Translations under genes and position numbers: made by a program
Origin: Campylorhamphus procurvoides
Taxonomy: Eukaryota; Chordata; Aves; Passeriformes; Dendrocolaptidae
Reading direction: 5' to 3'
DNA: 64,000 nt
NCBI GenBank assembly: GCA_013396655.1
Contig: WBMV01004885.1
Coordinates: 91,430-155,429 of the forward strand
The notes under the pieces: generated by a model
The model's input: the letters and a program-made list of their open reading frames with translations, nothing else
The model's database searches: none
What the model was told of the DNA's origin: nothing
Part shown: piece after piece, positions 1-12,200 of the stretch
How positions within the stretch are numbered: the stretch's first letter is position 1
Layout of the letters: the number at the start of each line of letters is the position of its first letter

Positions 1-3000
1 AGGAAGGGGGGTGATGCTTTCTGCCCAGTTAATTATCGTGGCTCAGAAAGCCGTGTGGTGCACCCAGGTGAAGGTGACAACCATGCACTCAGCAGTTCTG
101 GCATGGCTGTTGCTTAAGTGTGATGGACACACAAACAGGAACTGGAAAGAGAGGTTATGGAAACAATCTGAGTGATGGTGGGACACCTCCAGGCCTAGCC
201 CCAGGCTGACTGAAGGCAAATACGTGCTTTTCCCCCTCAAATCTGCCATTATGATCCCTCTGCTGCTGAAAATAATGTTATCTGGACTCCAAACGCTGGT
301 ATGAATCCTGTATTTGATTTCTCCTGCAGAAGCATAACCATGGAGCAAGAGAAAAGGCATCAGTAAGTGATACATAACTATTTAAGCACCATTTTCCCCC
401 ACTTTCTAACTGACTATGGGCTCGAATTAACTTAGGAAGTCAGAAGCTGGATTCAGGTGCAAACCCCAAAACCTCGTGGGCTCAATCCTGTCTGGAGCCA
501 GGGATCTAACCTGCATCTCAGAGCCTGTGGGCCTCCTTGTGAAGGAATCTTGGCTGTTTCAGAGCTGCTGCCACCACCCTTCTCAGCACATTCTGCTTGG
601 CAGACAAGCTACACAGAGCATCAGCATTAGAGAGCTCCAGAGCATTATTTGTGAAGTCCATGCTCTCCATTCCTACATCATCATCAACGCTAATCCCTGC
701 TCCTTGAGGAAGCAGGAGGGAAAAAATGAGTATAAGCCCCACTTTGAATCAGTGCAGGGGCATTTTCTGCTGTAGGCAGAGCACATTCTGATGCACAACC
801 AATGCAGCTTCCTCCTTGACCAGAAAAACCATTTCTTGGTGAGTAATATCACTTTTGGTCGTTAGGTCCTGGCTACAGGAATTATTATATTGATATCAGT
901 GGCTCAGTGAACACTGCTGTTGCAAACACTCTTTAAAATTAAAGCACACTGTTGAAGCAGTGGTTTAGTAACTATAGATTTTTCAGGTCTATGGAAAGAC
1001 CTCTGTGTTAAAACAAAACAAGAAAAGCATTCCAGAGCCTTTATCCAAACACTTTGCACATATAGTAAAAAGGAATAGACATTTTTGTCTTATTTGACAT
1101 TTCAAGGATATTCCCAACATTTGTAATGACAGTAAAGCAGGTGGAACAAATCTCTGAAGAGTATAAAGCAGAATATCCAATCTTTCCTAATTACTTTCCA
1201 AAATCTTTATGCCTGCTTCACATCTGCCTCCTCCACACGAGGCAAATTTCCCCCCAAGTAAACCTCGAACAGTTGTTGTATCCTCTGCCTACTGAGAGCG
1301 GTGACATCTGGATCCAGAGTCAGCCAGATGGCCCTTACCCAGCGAGGACACAGCTCCACCTTCCCTCTGACCTGCTTTAATCCAGGGTGCCATTCCCAGT
1401 GCCCAGGGATGTTCTGTTCTCGTGTCCCTGTGCCCCAGGAACCCCAGCTCTGCTGATGGTCTCTGCCTCCCACTGCCCACTGCTCAGAAGCTGCACAAAT
1501 TCTGGTGGAGAACAATGGCATTTAATTTCATAGGAAAGCTAGGAAAGTAAGAGCAGATTTCTGGTACTTAAAACCTTTCACCCCTCGCTTTCAGATGGTA
1601 AATAAATATGTGTCAAGAGAAAATAATTACACTCATTAAAGAATCTGTGCATAGCTGTCCACAACAGAAGCAGAAGCAAGTTCTCAGCCTTTTCCAAAGA
1701 GAAGGAAACTACTATTCTGTTAGGGCAGACTCAGCTACTCCAGCTAACAGACTCAAATAAGAGCAGAAATCACTGAGATTCCCCTCAATCCTCCCCTTCT
1801 CTCATTAAAGTATGAGATCAGCAGCATGATGATGGAAGATTAGGGCTAGACTTTGAGAAATCATTTTTATGATGTGGTAACTTTGCCACATTCAGCTGTA
1901 CTGGCTATTGAGAGCAAAAAAAATCAAAATTGACCAATTTTTTTAAAAAAACACATTAATGGGTGGAACTCTTACATATCTTACTCTGCAGTAACTGCAT
2001 TAACTGTAAAAGAATTACAGTCAAAGACAGCAGCTATGTTGGAAATGTGGCCACAGTCCCATCCAAATAATTTAAACTCATCAGCAAAGACCACGGCAGT
2101 ATTTTATACCACTGCAGGGAATCATAACCCCAGTGGACACTTCTGCATTATGAATGAAGGAAGCAGAGAGTCAAACAGTTATATCTTCAAAGGGAGAGGT
2201 TCGTGTGTTTTACCATGATGAATGCCAAGGCTGGGAAAATGAAGGGAGAAAAGTGAAGAATAAAGGGAAGTTAAAGGAAAGGCTGGTAACTAGTGGAATT
2301 CTGCCTTGGCAGCCTGGCCAAGCAAAACATGTACACCCTGCCACTGCCAAACCTGGTACAGCTCCTGATCCATGAGCTCAGATTCACAAGGGAGATCCTG
2401 AAACTCCTTTTTAAGCACTCCTGAAACTGAAAAAAAAAACCCAGATCCAAACACAAAGCAACAGACCAAATTTTAGTTAGATAAATGTTACTGATGTTCT
2501 TGAAATACGTGATATTGGAACATTAACAGGAAACAGGACTCCCTCCTAAATAAGCTACTGAGGGTTACTTAGGATGCCAAAATAAAAAGGCAATAGTTCA
2601 CGTAAGTTCAACAACAATTTGAAAAACCTGCAATGAGGAGATCAAAAAGTGTACCAAGAATCAGAAGATGACAAACAAGTTGACTCAGTTTAGCCCTGCC
2701 AATGCAGTGCTGCTGAAAAGCTCCTGTCACAGGTACACACTCTAAGGTGATGGGATTGGGTAGAAGAAAAGCAAACAATCACACACAGGAAGAACATTGG
2801 CAGAAGGACCAGGTGGCTGACAGTGACTGAGCAGGTCAAACTGGAGCACCACCATTAGGTCTAAAGCAGCACATGCTGCTGAAGGAGTGAAGGATGGAAA
2901 AGTTCAAAGGCAGGAGGAGGAACCAATAAAGCTTCCTGGGCAGCAACAGGAGCAAAGTTGCTTTCTCTGCTTGTGAAGATGTGAGAAACTGGAGGGCAGC

Positions 3001-3221
3001 CAGATTCCTGGAAAAAATCAATGTACATTCCAGGTCCTAAGAGAGAGAGAGCACTGAAGGAATCATACAACTCCAAATCAATCGCATTGCTACTGCATGA
3101 AAGCAAGGTCATGCTGCAAAGGACTCAGAAGCCAAAAACCAACTCAGAATATCAATATGAACTGGGATGACACGCTTGGACAAGGCTCAGGGGACAAACC
3201 TCAACACCAGGATCAGTCACA
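1..3221. other. Unannotated stretch, no gene recognised
   Basis: I see no convincing exon, RNA gene or intact transposon here. Open frames on both strands are about 100 codons or shorter and overlap one another in an uninformative way. A purine-rich run of about 65 bases lies near 2222-2290, and a ten-base A run is near 2430. The stretch could be intronic or intergenic. Confidence 0.6.
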
Positions 3222-3347
3222 TCCAAATATTTCCGTAATCATCTCTTGTTTGTTGACTTCACTAAAGCATTTGACTCACTGGGAAAGGATTTTCTATGGT
3301 TGACGGTGCTTGAAATGGGTTTTCTATCACACTTAGACAAGCTACTG
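3222..3347 (+). pseudogene. Relic of a non-LTR retrotransposon reverse transcriptase
   Basis: One plus-strand frame from 3222 reads through about 41 codons containing FVDFTKAFDSL followed by DFLWLTVLEMGF. This fits palm domain A of LINE reverse transcriptases, where an aspartate in an F-V-D context is followed three residues later by K/x-A-F-D. The first aspartate (codon 3255-3257) is in the position of a catalytic metal-binding residue. The downstream leucine/tryptophan pattern also matches what usually follows in RTE-like and related LINEs. No other reverse-transcriptase block, endonuclease or 3' end was seen nearby, so this is a short, dead, old fragment. The 'VDFTKAFD' form is less like typical avian CR1, where LDFSKAFD is usual, so a different clade is possible. 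The clade cannot be fixed by eye. Confidence 0.42.
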
Positions 3348-4389
3348 TTTCTCTCTCTCTGTTATTTTCCTTTTTACTACAATTTATTTTATTACACTAT
3401 TTGATTACAATTGTTAACCTGCTCTTTTCCAAACACACCAGTTTTGTCACTCTTGCCCTTCCACTTCTCTTCCCCACCGTGCTGTCCCCAAGTGAGGAAG
3501 CAGCTGAGTGGGCTCAGTTCCTGGAGGGGGTCAAACCCCACCAAGAAGAGATCAGTGTTCAGGAAAGAACAGCACTGGGTTCAAGAGGCTTTACATCCAC
3601 CCCCAGGTGCTGCACAAAACAATTCCCACAAAAATCCTGCTTGAATAAATCAAGTGCTAGAGAACTAAAAGAGACAAATGTATCAGTGACGTGAAAAAAC
3701 ATAGATAACATTATGTAAAACAGAAATCCACACTTTTCCAGGACAATAGCTTGCTAAAAAGCAATATATGATCTCTATATATATATACCTATGAGAACTG
3801 GAGGCTGAGAAAAAGGGTCCTTCAAGGATTGCATTTTGGATGTCTCTTGTTTTATGCAAAAATAGCAGAGAAACAGATTTAGGGGGGAGGTAGTAATTTC
3901 ACTTAGATCAACTAAGGTTGATTTCAGACCCCAGACTTCAGAGCTGCTGTAACTACAGTTTCAGCAACAATCTTATAACTGGATTTTAAAAGAAGAGCAG
4001 CAGGACAACAGACCCTGTCCGTGTGATTAGCAGAGGAATTACAAAGATCACGTGAGCAGGAGGGAAAAAAGGCAACAGCCCAAAGGAGAGAACTGTTCCA
4101 GAATAGATTGACAAGGGGAAGAAGAGAGGAAGAGCACAGAGCAAAGATACAGAGTGCTGGACTAAACTGCAAAATCAATCCATCAAAGAGACTAGCAGGA
4201 GGAAGAATGTGGAAACTCCTGGTTTGTCATGACAAAGTTAGGGAGAAATCACAAGGACAAGAAAATCCCTTCACCAGAGCACACACAGAAGCCTCACAAC
4301 ATTCCAGGGCCCTGAATAAGAAGTGTCTTTCCTTCAGGGTGCTTTTGGTGAGCCCCAGCCCAGCAGCTCTGCTGCTGTGGGTGCCCTGG
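3348..4389. other. Unannotated stretch with a short TA repeat
   Basis: No gene recognised. A 12-base TA run is at 3776-3787. The segment before 4390 becomes more GC-rich and leads into the 67-bp duplication. Confidence 0.6.
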
Positions 4390-4523
4390 CCATGGGGCTG
4401 TGCAGAGGTATCTGTGCCACCCCGATCCTCCCAGCAGCAATGCCAGGGTGCCCCAGCCATGGGGCTGTGCAGAGGTACCTGTGCCACCCCAATCCTCCCA
4501 GCAGCAATGCCAGGGTGCCCAGG
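4390..4523 (+). repeat. Two-copy tandem duplication, 67-bp unit
   Basis: The segment 4390-4456 is repeated directly as 4457-4523. The copies start with CCATGGGGCTGTGCAGAGGT and differ by two internal transitions (T/C and G/A), plus a slight drift at the end of the unit. The unit is GC-rich compared with its surroundings. A 213-codon frame runs across it (4108-4749), but overlapping frames are open on both strands, so I attribute this to base composition and do not call a gene. Confidence 0.85.
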
Positions 4524-7500
4524 GCCCGTGTGGGTCAGTGCCTGCTGTGCCCCCACAGACCCTCCAAGCCAGGGCACCCAGCAACATTGGCTGCCAATTC
4601 CCTCCTACAGGCACTGCTTTGGCCTGGGGTTTAACTGGCTTTCCCTGGTGCTCCTTCACCTTATTGCTAATCCCTACAAGGACAACCAGCAGTTGGAAAC
4701 TACAGCAAACAGCAATGAAACAGCACGAGGATACTGGGACTTCTTGTAGAGCAGTTACATCCTAAAGCCTGCCACGCAGCTTCAGCTAACATCACTGACA
4801 GCTATGGCTAGATATCATTTGACTTCTTAAATCTCAGCATTTTATGATCCTTGAAATTTTTAAGTATCCTGCAAGTTGCTGAAGATTGATTAGTTCAGCG
4901 TTATGATTTCATTGGAAAGATGAATTTCTTGATGTTATTCTGTATGTAGATGAAATATGAATTTTATGATATTACAGATACTACTCTTTGCCTTTAACTG
5001 TAAAGCTCAGTTAAATAACCTAATTTCATTTCCCTCTGTCCAGTGACAGCACCACACAGCCATTCTGATTCACACTTAAATTGGAACATATCAAGTATGC
5101 AACAAAACAATCACTTTTCACATGAACATAAATACAGAAGACAACAAAGCCAGAGGCCTGTGTGTTTAACCATGTCAGACTGTGAGTCCTCATAAAAGAA
5201 ACCAACCAAAAAATTGCAATGCAAACCCACAGAACAGAGGATTTTTCCATTTCATTATGGATACATCCCATACAAAATATTCATTAATGCATGTAAAAAA
5301 TCTATATGTATACTTGTATATTTAAAATTTATAATATGTACATAAACTCATGATTGCATTATGGGACATCCATTTCCATAACCTACACTTACCAACAGAA
5401 GTCCTAAATAACATTTAATTCACTTAAATAGTGTTTTACAGTGCTCATAAGTGGGTCCCAAGCAGTTCATATTTCCCTCATGACAAGTGGCCCTCCCAAG
5501 GTTGTTTTCCCTTCTCACATGCAGCCATATCAGAATTGTACCAGGTATTAGGAACAAACACAGCCCCAGCTGTGCTATGGACAGAATTCCTGTTACAGTT
5601 TGTGGACAACACCCTATTAGAGTACTAATTTGGGCTGAGTTGTAGCCATTCTTTGCACTTAGCATGGCTCTTTCATTTCCTTATACCTGGACAGTAAGTT
5701 CTAAGCTCATTTCCATCAGTAGCTGGACCAGCTCCAACAAAGCAAAGCACAGTCACCCTTTTCCTCTCCCAGCATAACGAAGTAGAATGGATGCCAGGCA
5801 TGTGCCCACAAACTGTGCCAAGAGCTCTCTGAGCACTGAAGGTTCCTGTCAGTGCATGCCTTGGTATGGAAAGGATGCTGAGAAATGTTTCCTTGGGCAA
5901 AGGGAGACACATGACAGGATCACACACAGAAGAGCCTCGAGCTAAGCTATAAAGAATAAATAACGTGCTGTCATGACCACAGGTCTCAAGGTCAGCAGAA
6001 AAACCCCCAGGTTAATTGCTTCTTAATGATCTATTAATAGAGTCCTTTATTTTGTTAGTTCTGCATTCAGAAATGTATTTAAGCAATTACCTGGATTCAA
6101 GTTTGTTAATAGCCCCATTACATGCAGTGGGCCTCCTCATACTGGTCATTTAAACCTCGTTGGATTTGGGAGCTGAGATGAGTAGACAGGCGAGCAGAGA
6201 GAAGGTTATGAAGCTGCACCCCTTTGAGAATGCTTTTCTCAGCTGATGAGTATAAGACATGGGAGAGAATCAGGGGTGGGCACTGAAGCTCTGGTGGACC
6301 CCGAGTACATTGGAGGACTCACAGCTGTGCCCAAGGAATAACACAGGAAATATCCAAAGCAAGGACTGTGCAGGCAAAGACATCTCTGCACTACGAGAAA
6401 TTTGTGTGGAATGCACACATGGAACTTCTTTCCTCCCTCAGCCAGGAACTGATGCAATGTGCCAATTAATTAGGATGAAAGCCTCGCTCCTTAAGGATCT
6501 GCAGCAACAATCTGAAAAGCTAACCTGAGCAGAAAGCAGACAATAAAAAGGGCATCTTCAGCTCCTAACATTGAAATGAGCAAATGTGACAAGGCAAGTG
6601 CGAGGCAAAGGAGGAAACATTAAGAGAATGAAAGAGTTTAATAAATAAAAAATAACAAAATTGAGTAGAGAGAGGTTGATTTAATTACCTTATTAGAATG
6701 AATGAGCGGAAAACGTGTGATAGTAACTGTATGAATTGGTTATATTTTTTACCTAATCTTCTAAATAAATTCGCCTTCCTCTCTCTTACTGAAACATGCC
6801 TGCTTTTGAGAAAGCAGAAATACTATACTTTTAAAGAAAAATCATTCAACCAAGACCAGTGACCATTATCATCATATTTATATATTTCCATGTAGCAATC
6901 CCCCAAAGATGCAGCAGACATGATACATCATCTAAGTGGCAGCTGCTTGGATGAAAATAGAATTGTCTACCAAGAGCTTCACAGCAATCAAAGATACCAA
7001 GAGATCTTGGTGATGCACAGTTTGTCAACACATTCATGCCATAGGGGAGCACAAACAGAACGAGCTCCAGACATTTCAGCCCTAGCAGTGTCTGAACAGC
7101 GTGTGCATCTTATCATCACCAGGGCACTCTGGAGTGAGTGGAGATCAACCCCAGACCCCGAATTGTAACCTGGTGGAACTGCAAGGTGAAACAGAAACAT
7201 GCCAGGACTGAAAGGAAAAGAAAATGGCATGAAGAGACAGGAATTCTAAAACAATAGGCTAAGTCAAAGTAACCCCTTTGCCTTTTCACAGTGCCTGTTC
7301 CCAGTACAAACCCAACCCGCACAGGTTACAAACACAAGGATTTCCCTGGGAGAACAGCAGCAGGAAAATCCCCTCCAGAAAGCCGTGGCAGGCCTTGCAG
7401 CTCCCCCAAAGCACAAAGGCAGAGGTGTGGACAGAACTGCAGACAAGGCTGGGGACTGGAGACGTTCCCCAGAGCTGCTCTAAGGCTGCCTGCATCCTCC

Positions 7501-8999
7501 TGCAGAACGCCCAGGCTGTGGATGCAGCCTGACCTTGGCAGCAAAGCCCTAACCCAGTGCTGCTGCTGAACCTGCAACTGAATGGCCTTTCTGCCATTAA
7601 GCCTCTCCCAAAAGGGCTTCGTCCTATGAAAATGCAAAGCACCACCAAACACACTATGGTTCTGTAGGGTTTTGGAGACTCAGACAGTGCCAGGTTTAGG
7701 GATACAGTGAGCTGAAGAGCTTTTTGACTTCATCCAGTGAGAGTTTGAGAAATTACGTGGGGATAGCAGAAAGAGAACAGAAGATGCGTTGTGATGACAC
7801 CCTTCAGCGTCCCATATCTACAGGGTTTGGAGATAATAAACTAGAGGGGATGGGAAGCATCTGTGTTTTCTCCTCCACAGGATTACTTTTGAAATAAAAA
7901 CAGGTACACAAAAAAACACTTGTTTTGCTCTGGATCCTAAGAAACCTTGTCCCTGTTAGGCTCAATTGGAGTATTGAACTATTTTTAGTCAAATCAGTTT
8001 TAGGTCAGTATTAACTGCATTCTACAACATTTATGTGCAAGATGCTCATCACTGAATGTAAAACTTTGTAGTTACCTTGGGAGCCGAAAGCAAATTAATG
8101 TGTGACCATGTAAGATGTTTAACCTACATATCCTCTGGTTCAGAACTTAAAACTAGGGCTGCAGTCAAACCTCAGATGTGCTGGGGAAGGATTTAATTAA
8201 CCTTTATGGGAAACACTCCAACATGCTGCCCAGAGAACAAGCGATACTCTCGAACAACTCCAATGCAAAAGCAGGACGTGCTCTGTAGGGGCACCAGAGA
8301 CAAAGCCCCTGACCTCAACAGGCAGCACATGGACCATCAAAGCCTTCTAAAGTGAATTTGCATTAAGACACAAACCAAACTCAGATCTGCTGGGTATCAG
8401 GGCACCTCTGAGTGATTTGCTGGCCTCACAAATTGATTATTTTACTGTCTTAAAAAAAAAAAGAGTAGAAATAAAACAGTGCCTAAGCAAAACTGTGCAA
8501 CCAGTAATTTCCACTTAACTGTGTAAAGATGCTTTACATTCTCTCAAGATATTCCAAGGCAATCCAGTTTGACAGAGATTACATATGTATTTTAGATGGT
8601 CAGCTGAGTGGGTAAGGCCATGAGATGCTAATGAATCATGGTCAGAAAATAAGCCAGATCACAACATTTCTGTCTAAAAAACCATCATGGTGAGTCCTCT
8701 CCTCCCTGGACAGGTAAGTATTTCAATCCCTGTGGGGCCCCCAAGTGACCTGCTTTTGTAATAAGCCTTACATTAGCTGGCATACAGAAGTGACCCCAAC
8801 TCCTGTGACAGGCAAGCTGCAAAATGAGAACAGAGCTTTAACATCAGGGCTTTCCTGGACTGCGTCAGATAAAGGCTGAGAGAGCCAATATCCCACCTCC
8901 AAGAGTGGCAATAAGTACTCGTAAGGTAAAACTTCTCAAACTCATTTAGCTTTTAAAGTAGAACTCGTATAACAGCCAAAGATTTTTGGCCTAGGGACT
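4524..8999. other. Unannotated stretch
   Basis: No exon or transposon recognised. The part from about 7290 to 7570 is more GC-rich and gives several mutually overlapping frames of 80-120 codons on both strands. That is typical of stop-poor composition rather than coding. A strong-looking donor (ACAG before GTAAGTA) sits at about 8711, but its upstream frame is short, with a stop about 53 bases before it. Confidence 0.6.
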
Positions 9000-9280
9000 T
9001 CCTGACTTGGATGGTTTCTATAATTCAGCATCCCTTCCCAGACATACCTTCCATCAATTAATTTCTTGAACTGATTCAAAATTCTAGAATCCACAACATC
9101 TTTCCTGGGGGGTTCCACAGCTCAATTACTTTCTGCACAGGAAACCCTGGGTGCCTCTGGTTTGAAAATGGTTCTTGCCACCTTCACAGGATCCACCTCA
9201 TTCCTGATCCCAGTTTACCCTCTCTATTGGTTTCATGCATCAGCACCAAATCACCCTTGAGTTTCCCTAGTATATTCAGG
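9000..9280 (-). mobile_element. Possible ancient CR1-type LINE fragment, antisense
   Basis: On the plus strand the block contains, in order, a segment like 'GAATCCACAACATCTTTCCT', a 'GGTTCCACAGCTCAATTACT' segment and text on a missing or extended spacer. This order resembles the reverse complement of the 3' part of old amniote CR1/L3-like LINEs ('...CCACAACATCCTGTGGCAA..GTTCCACA..TTAACTATGC...'). The match is recalled by eye and is highly diverged, so the boundaries are approximate. No coding capacity remains. Confidence 0.4.
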
Positions 9281-12200
9281 TACCCAAAGAAAGGAACATG
9301 CAATTCACCTCTAGCTCTGCACAGAAATGGGGTCAGTGATTTCAGCTCCCCCTGAGCTCTCTGTGCCAGCAAAGCCCAGAGCTGGCCACGTGCTAGAACC
9401 CCAGCACAGTAATTGCCTTCACAGCACTTGGGAGGGAGTGACCCTTCCTTCATCAAAAGCCCTGATCATTTGATGCATTTATAATTAACTTTTGACCCAT
9501 TACAGATTGCTTCCTGACAGATGAAATATGAATAAACTTGGGCCGCTTATCCACTTTTCTAATTATAAGACAGTTGTTAATGATTTATTTGATCCAGCTG
9601 CCTATTTGCATTCCTCAGTGTAATTGGAAGCTTAGATTTAGGAGGGATTCAGACAAAACAAAGCACACAAACCCTTCAGTGTTTCATCACTTACTGGGAA
9701 AACACTGAACCCCCTCCATGCAAAGTCACAAAATGCACTGGATTTTGGTGCGATTGTACAACACACAGATGAGACAAGAGCAAACAGCCAGTTCCTCACG
9801 CAGGGAGCAGCAGCTGCTGTTCAGGCTGTGGGAGGCAAGGCTCTCCCCTATGGCAGTCACTGTCTGCAGTGCAGAGCGTCACAGAGACTCTGAGATGCTG
9901 GGGAAAAGCTTTGCTGCAAGGGCAGCTTCCTTGAGTTCATAATGTGACTCACAGGCCTATGCACTAAGTGGTTCTCTAACAGTGCACATCAGTAAATGAG
10001 ACTGTTCTTAGCCAAGTTTAAAAGATCTGTTAAGTTTCTATAATAGTAAATTTGCCAATTTTACAGGGGAGCACAACCCTTACCAGAAAACAGAGATTTG
10101 CAAAAACATTTCAATAAAGAGTGGCATTGTATTTCCATTTGAAATTTCTCCTACATAATTCATTCCCCAATAAACAACCAACAAATTCTGAAAACAAGTT
10201 TTACATCCTCCCCAGCAGCCTTGCAAATACATACATAAGTTATTTCCTCTTGTATATACCATTCAAAGGATTTCAAACCACTTAACTGCTTAATCAGAGA
10301 AAACTTCTAGCCCATACCCAAGGCATTTACAAGCCAAATACATTCAGTAATAAAAGAGTGTAATTTTAATAACAGCTATTAATGGGGAGCCAAAAAAATA
10401 ATCTTCCCTAAAGTGGGCTGTGTATCCACAGAAATATCCTACGTGTTGTTTCACACACCCCACCTACAGTGTCTCTCCTGCTGAAGCTCATACACCTTCT
10501 ACTTCCACCTTTTCCAACACCTATAAAAATCATATTTAACCAGCAAGATACATTTTGATAGACAGAAAAAGACACCATTCCTAAAATCATACCAGTAACT
10601 GCACTGCCTTGAGTGTGGCATGTCAAAGCAGCGGGTCTTGCCCACACAATAAGCTGTTCCTGGATCTCTCCCTTCTGCAGTCTGGCCAGTCCCAGTTCTA
10701 CCCCTGGTCCTCCCAGGAGAGGTGGTTCACCCCTGTGAGCATCCCTGTGGCCTCCTCTGACCTAAACCCCTCCTCCTCCTCTGTGAATTCTTGGCAGGAA
10801 CCACAGTCACCAGTACCTACCAGTTTCTCTGACTCAGGAACCACGAGGAAGTCCCAGGTTCTTGCAGGTTAAAAATTACTTAAACAAACCTGAAAACCTT
10901 TGCATGCTCAAGTGATAATTATCTTGGCTTCACTACTATGAACAGAAATTAAAATTGCCACGTGGCTAAAGCTATAAAATAAGCCAAGTACACTCTGAAT
11001 GCTTTTAAGCTTTTAAAATTCAGCTTTAAACAACCAAATTTTAGAAACACATAAAAACATAGAGAAGCAGAAAAGACAGAGAACAAAACTTTGGCAATCT
11101 TTTAATGAAAGACAGTAAAAGAAACTGTGTAGTAGTCCTGCCCCACAGAAAGGGAAGAACTGGGAAATGGACGCTGGGACAGCTGGTATCCTGGCAATAT
11201 TTAATATTAATATGGTTGTCCCTAACTACTGATGTAGCTGTAGACAACTTCTGTTACACTGAAGAATGAAATCTATGTAGCACTCTTGTTGTGATGGTCA
11301 GTATTTTAGAAATTGTAGGTTAGAGGAGACCCAAACTTCCCCCCCAGGGTTCTGGGAGGGTGCATGGACACAGTGTCTGTGGAGGCAGAGGAACTGCTGA
11401 TGAACCAAATGTTTCTCTTTTGAAAAGCTCTAAACACCCATGTTATTAACGAGTTATAAAAAGATGATGTCCTGGTGTCTCTTACGTTTACACAAACCTG
11501 TAAATCCTTTAATATATCTTTTACAGATGGTGAGAAAGAGGCTGAGGTTACTTATAAATAAAATTACATAACACTTTATCTGTTGCAAGCAATCTTGATT
11601 GAATCCCATAATAGCAATTGGGGCTATGTAAAAACTTTGTATAAAACATTAACTTCCTGATACTAAGCTGCTAAGATATTTAAATGCATCCACCCCTTTT
11701 TTCCCTATCCTAGTTATTCCTAAGACTTTTTTGACTGTAATGCTTCAATTCTCAGCTGTCATCCTCAAGTTTTCATTTTTATTGGGAAAAACATGAAGAC
11801 ACCTCTATGCTGGCTACTTTTTAATGACTCTTCCTCAAGTAGCCTTTGTCCTTGCCAATCTTACTTGGTTTCAGTGGAGGAAGATGTTCCCCCTCTTGAC
11901 TTTTCTCCCTCTTTCTCAGAGCCAGCATTATTAATTCTGAACCTTGGAAATTTTAGCAGTTGTCACATGCAACAAGGCCATATAAACTATGATAAATTTA
12001 TGTCTCCAGAAGCACTTGCTTCCCCTTATGTGGCTGATAAACCCAAATCCTGACAGAAATGAGGAGTTATTATGGAACAAGCATTTACTTTTAAAGTGCA
12101 AGAGTCATTTTTATTGAGCTAACCTACACGAGAATTACTTCCAAGTGTCTTGTGCCCATAATATAGCCTAAGATAATTCCAGTTAGCCTTTGAGCTCTAC

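Noticed and set aside
4108..4749. 213-codon plus-strand ORF with overlapping minus frames of 116 and 121 codons
   Set aside because: Several frames are open at once over a GC-rich tandem duplication, which points to base composition. No protein family recognised.
7264..7654. ORFs of 92-122 codons on both strands
   Set aside because: Same reason: a GC-rich patch with no preferred frame and no domain.
8640..8720. Strong donor-like site GGACAG/GTAAGTA on the plus strand
   Set aside because: The only open upstream frame is interrupted by a stop about 53 bases before it, and there is no acceptor in place. Such sites occur by chance in 64 kb.
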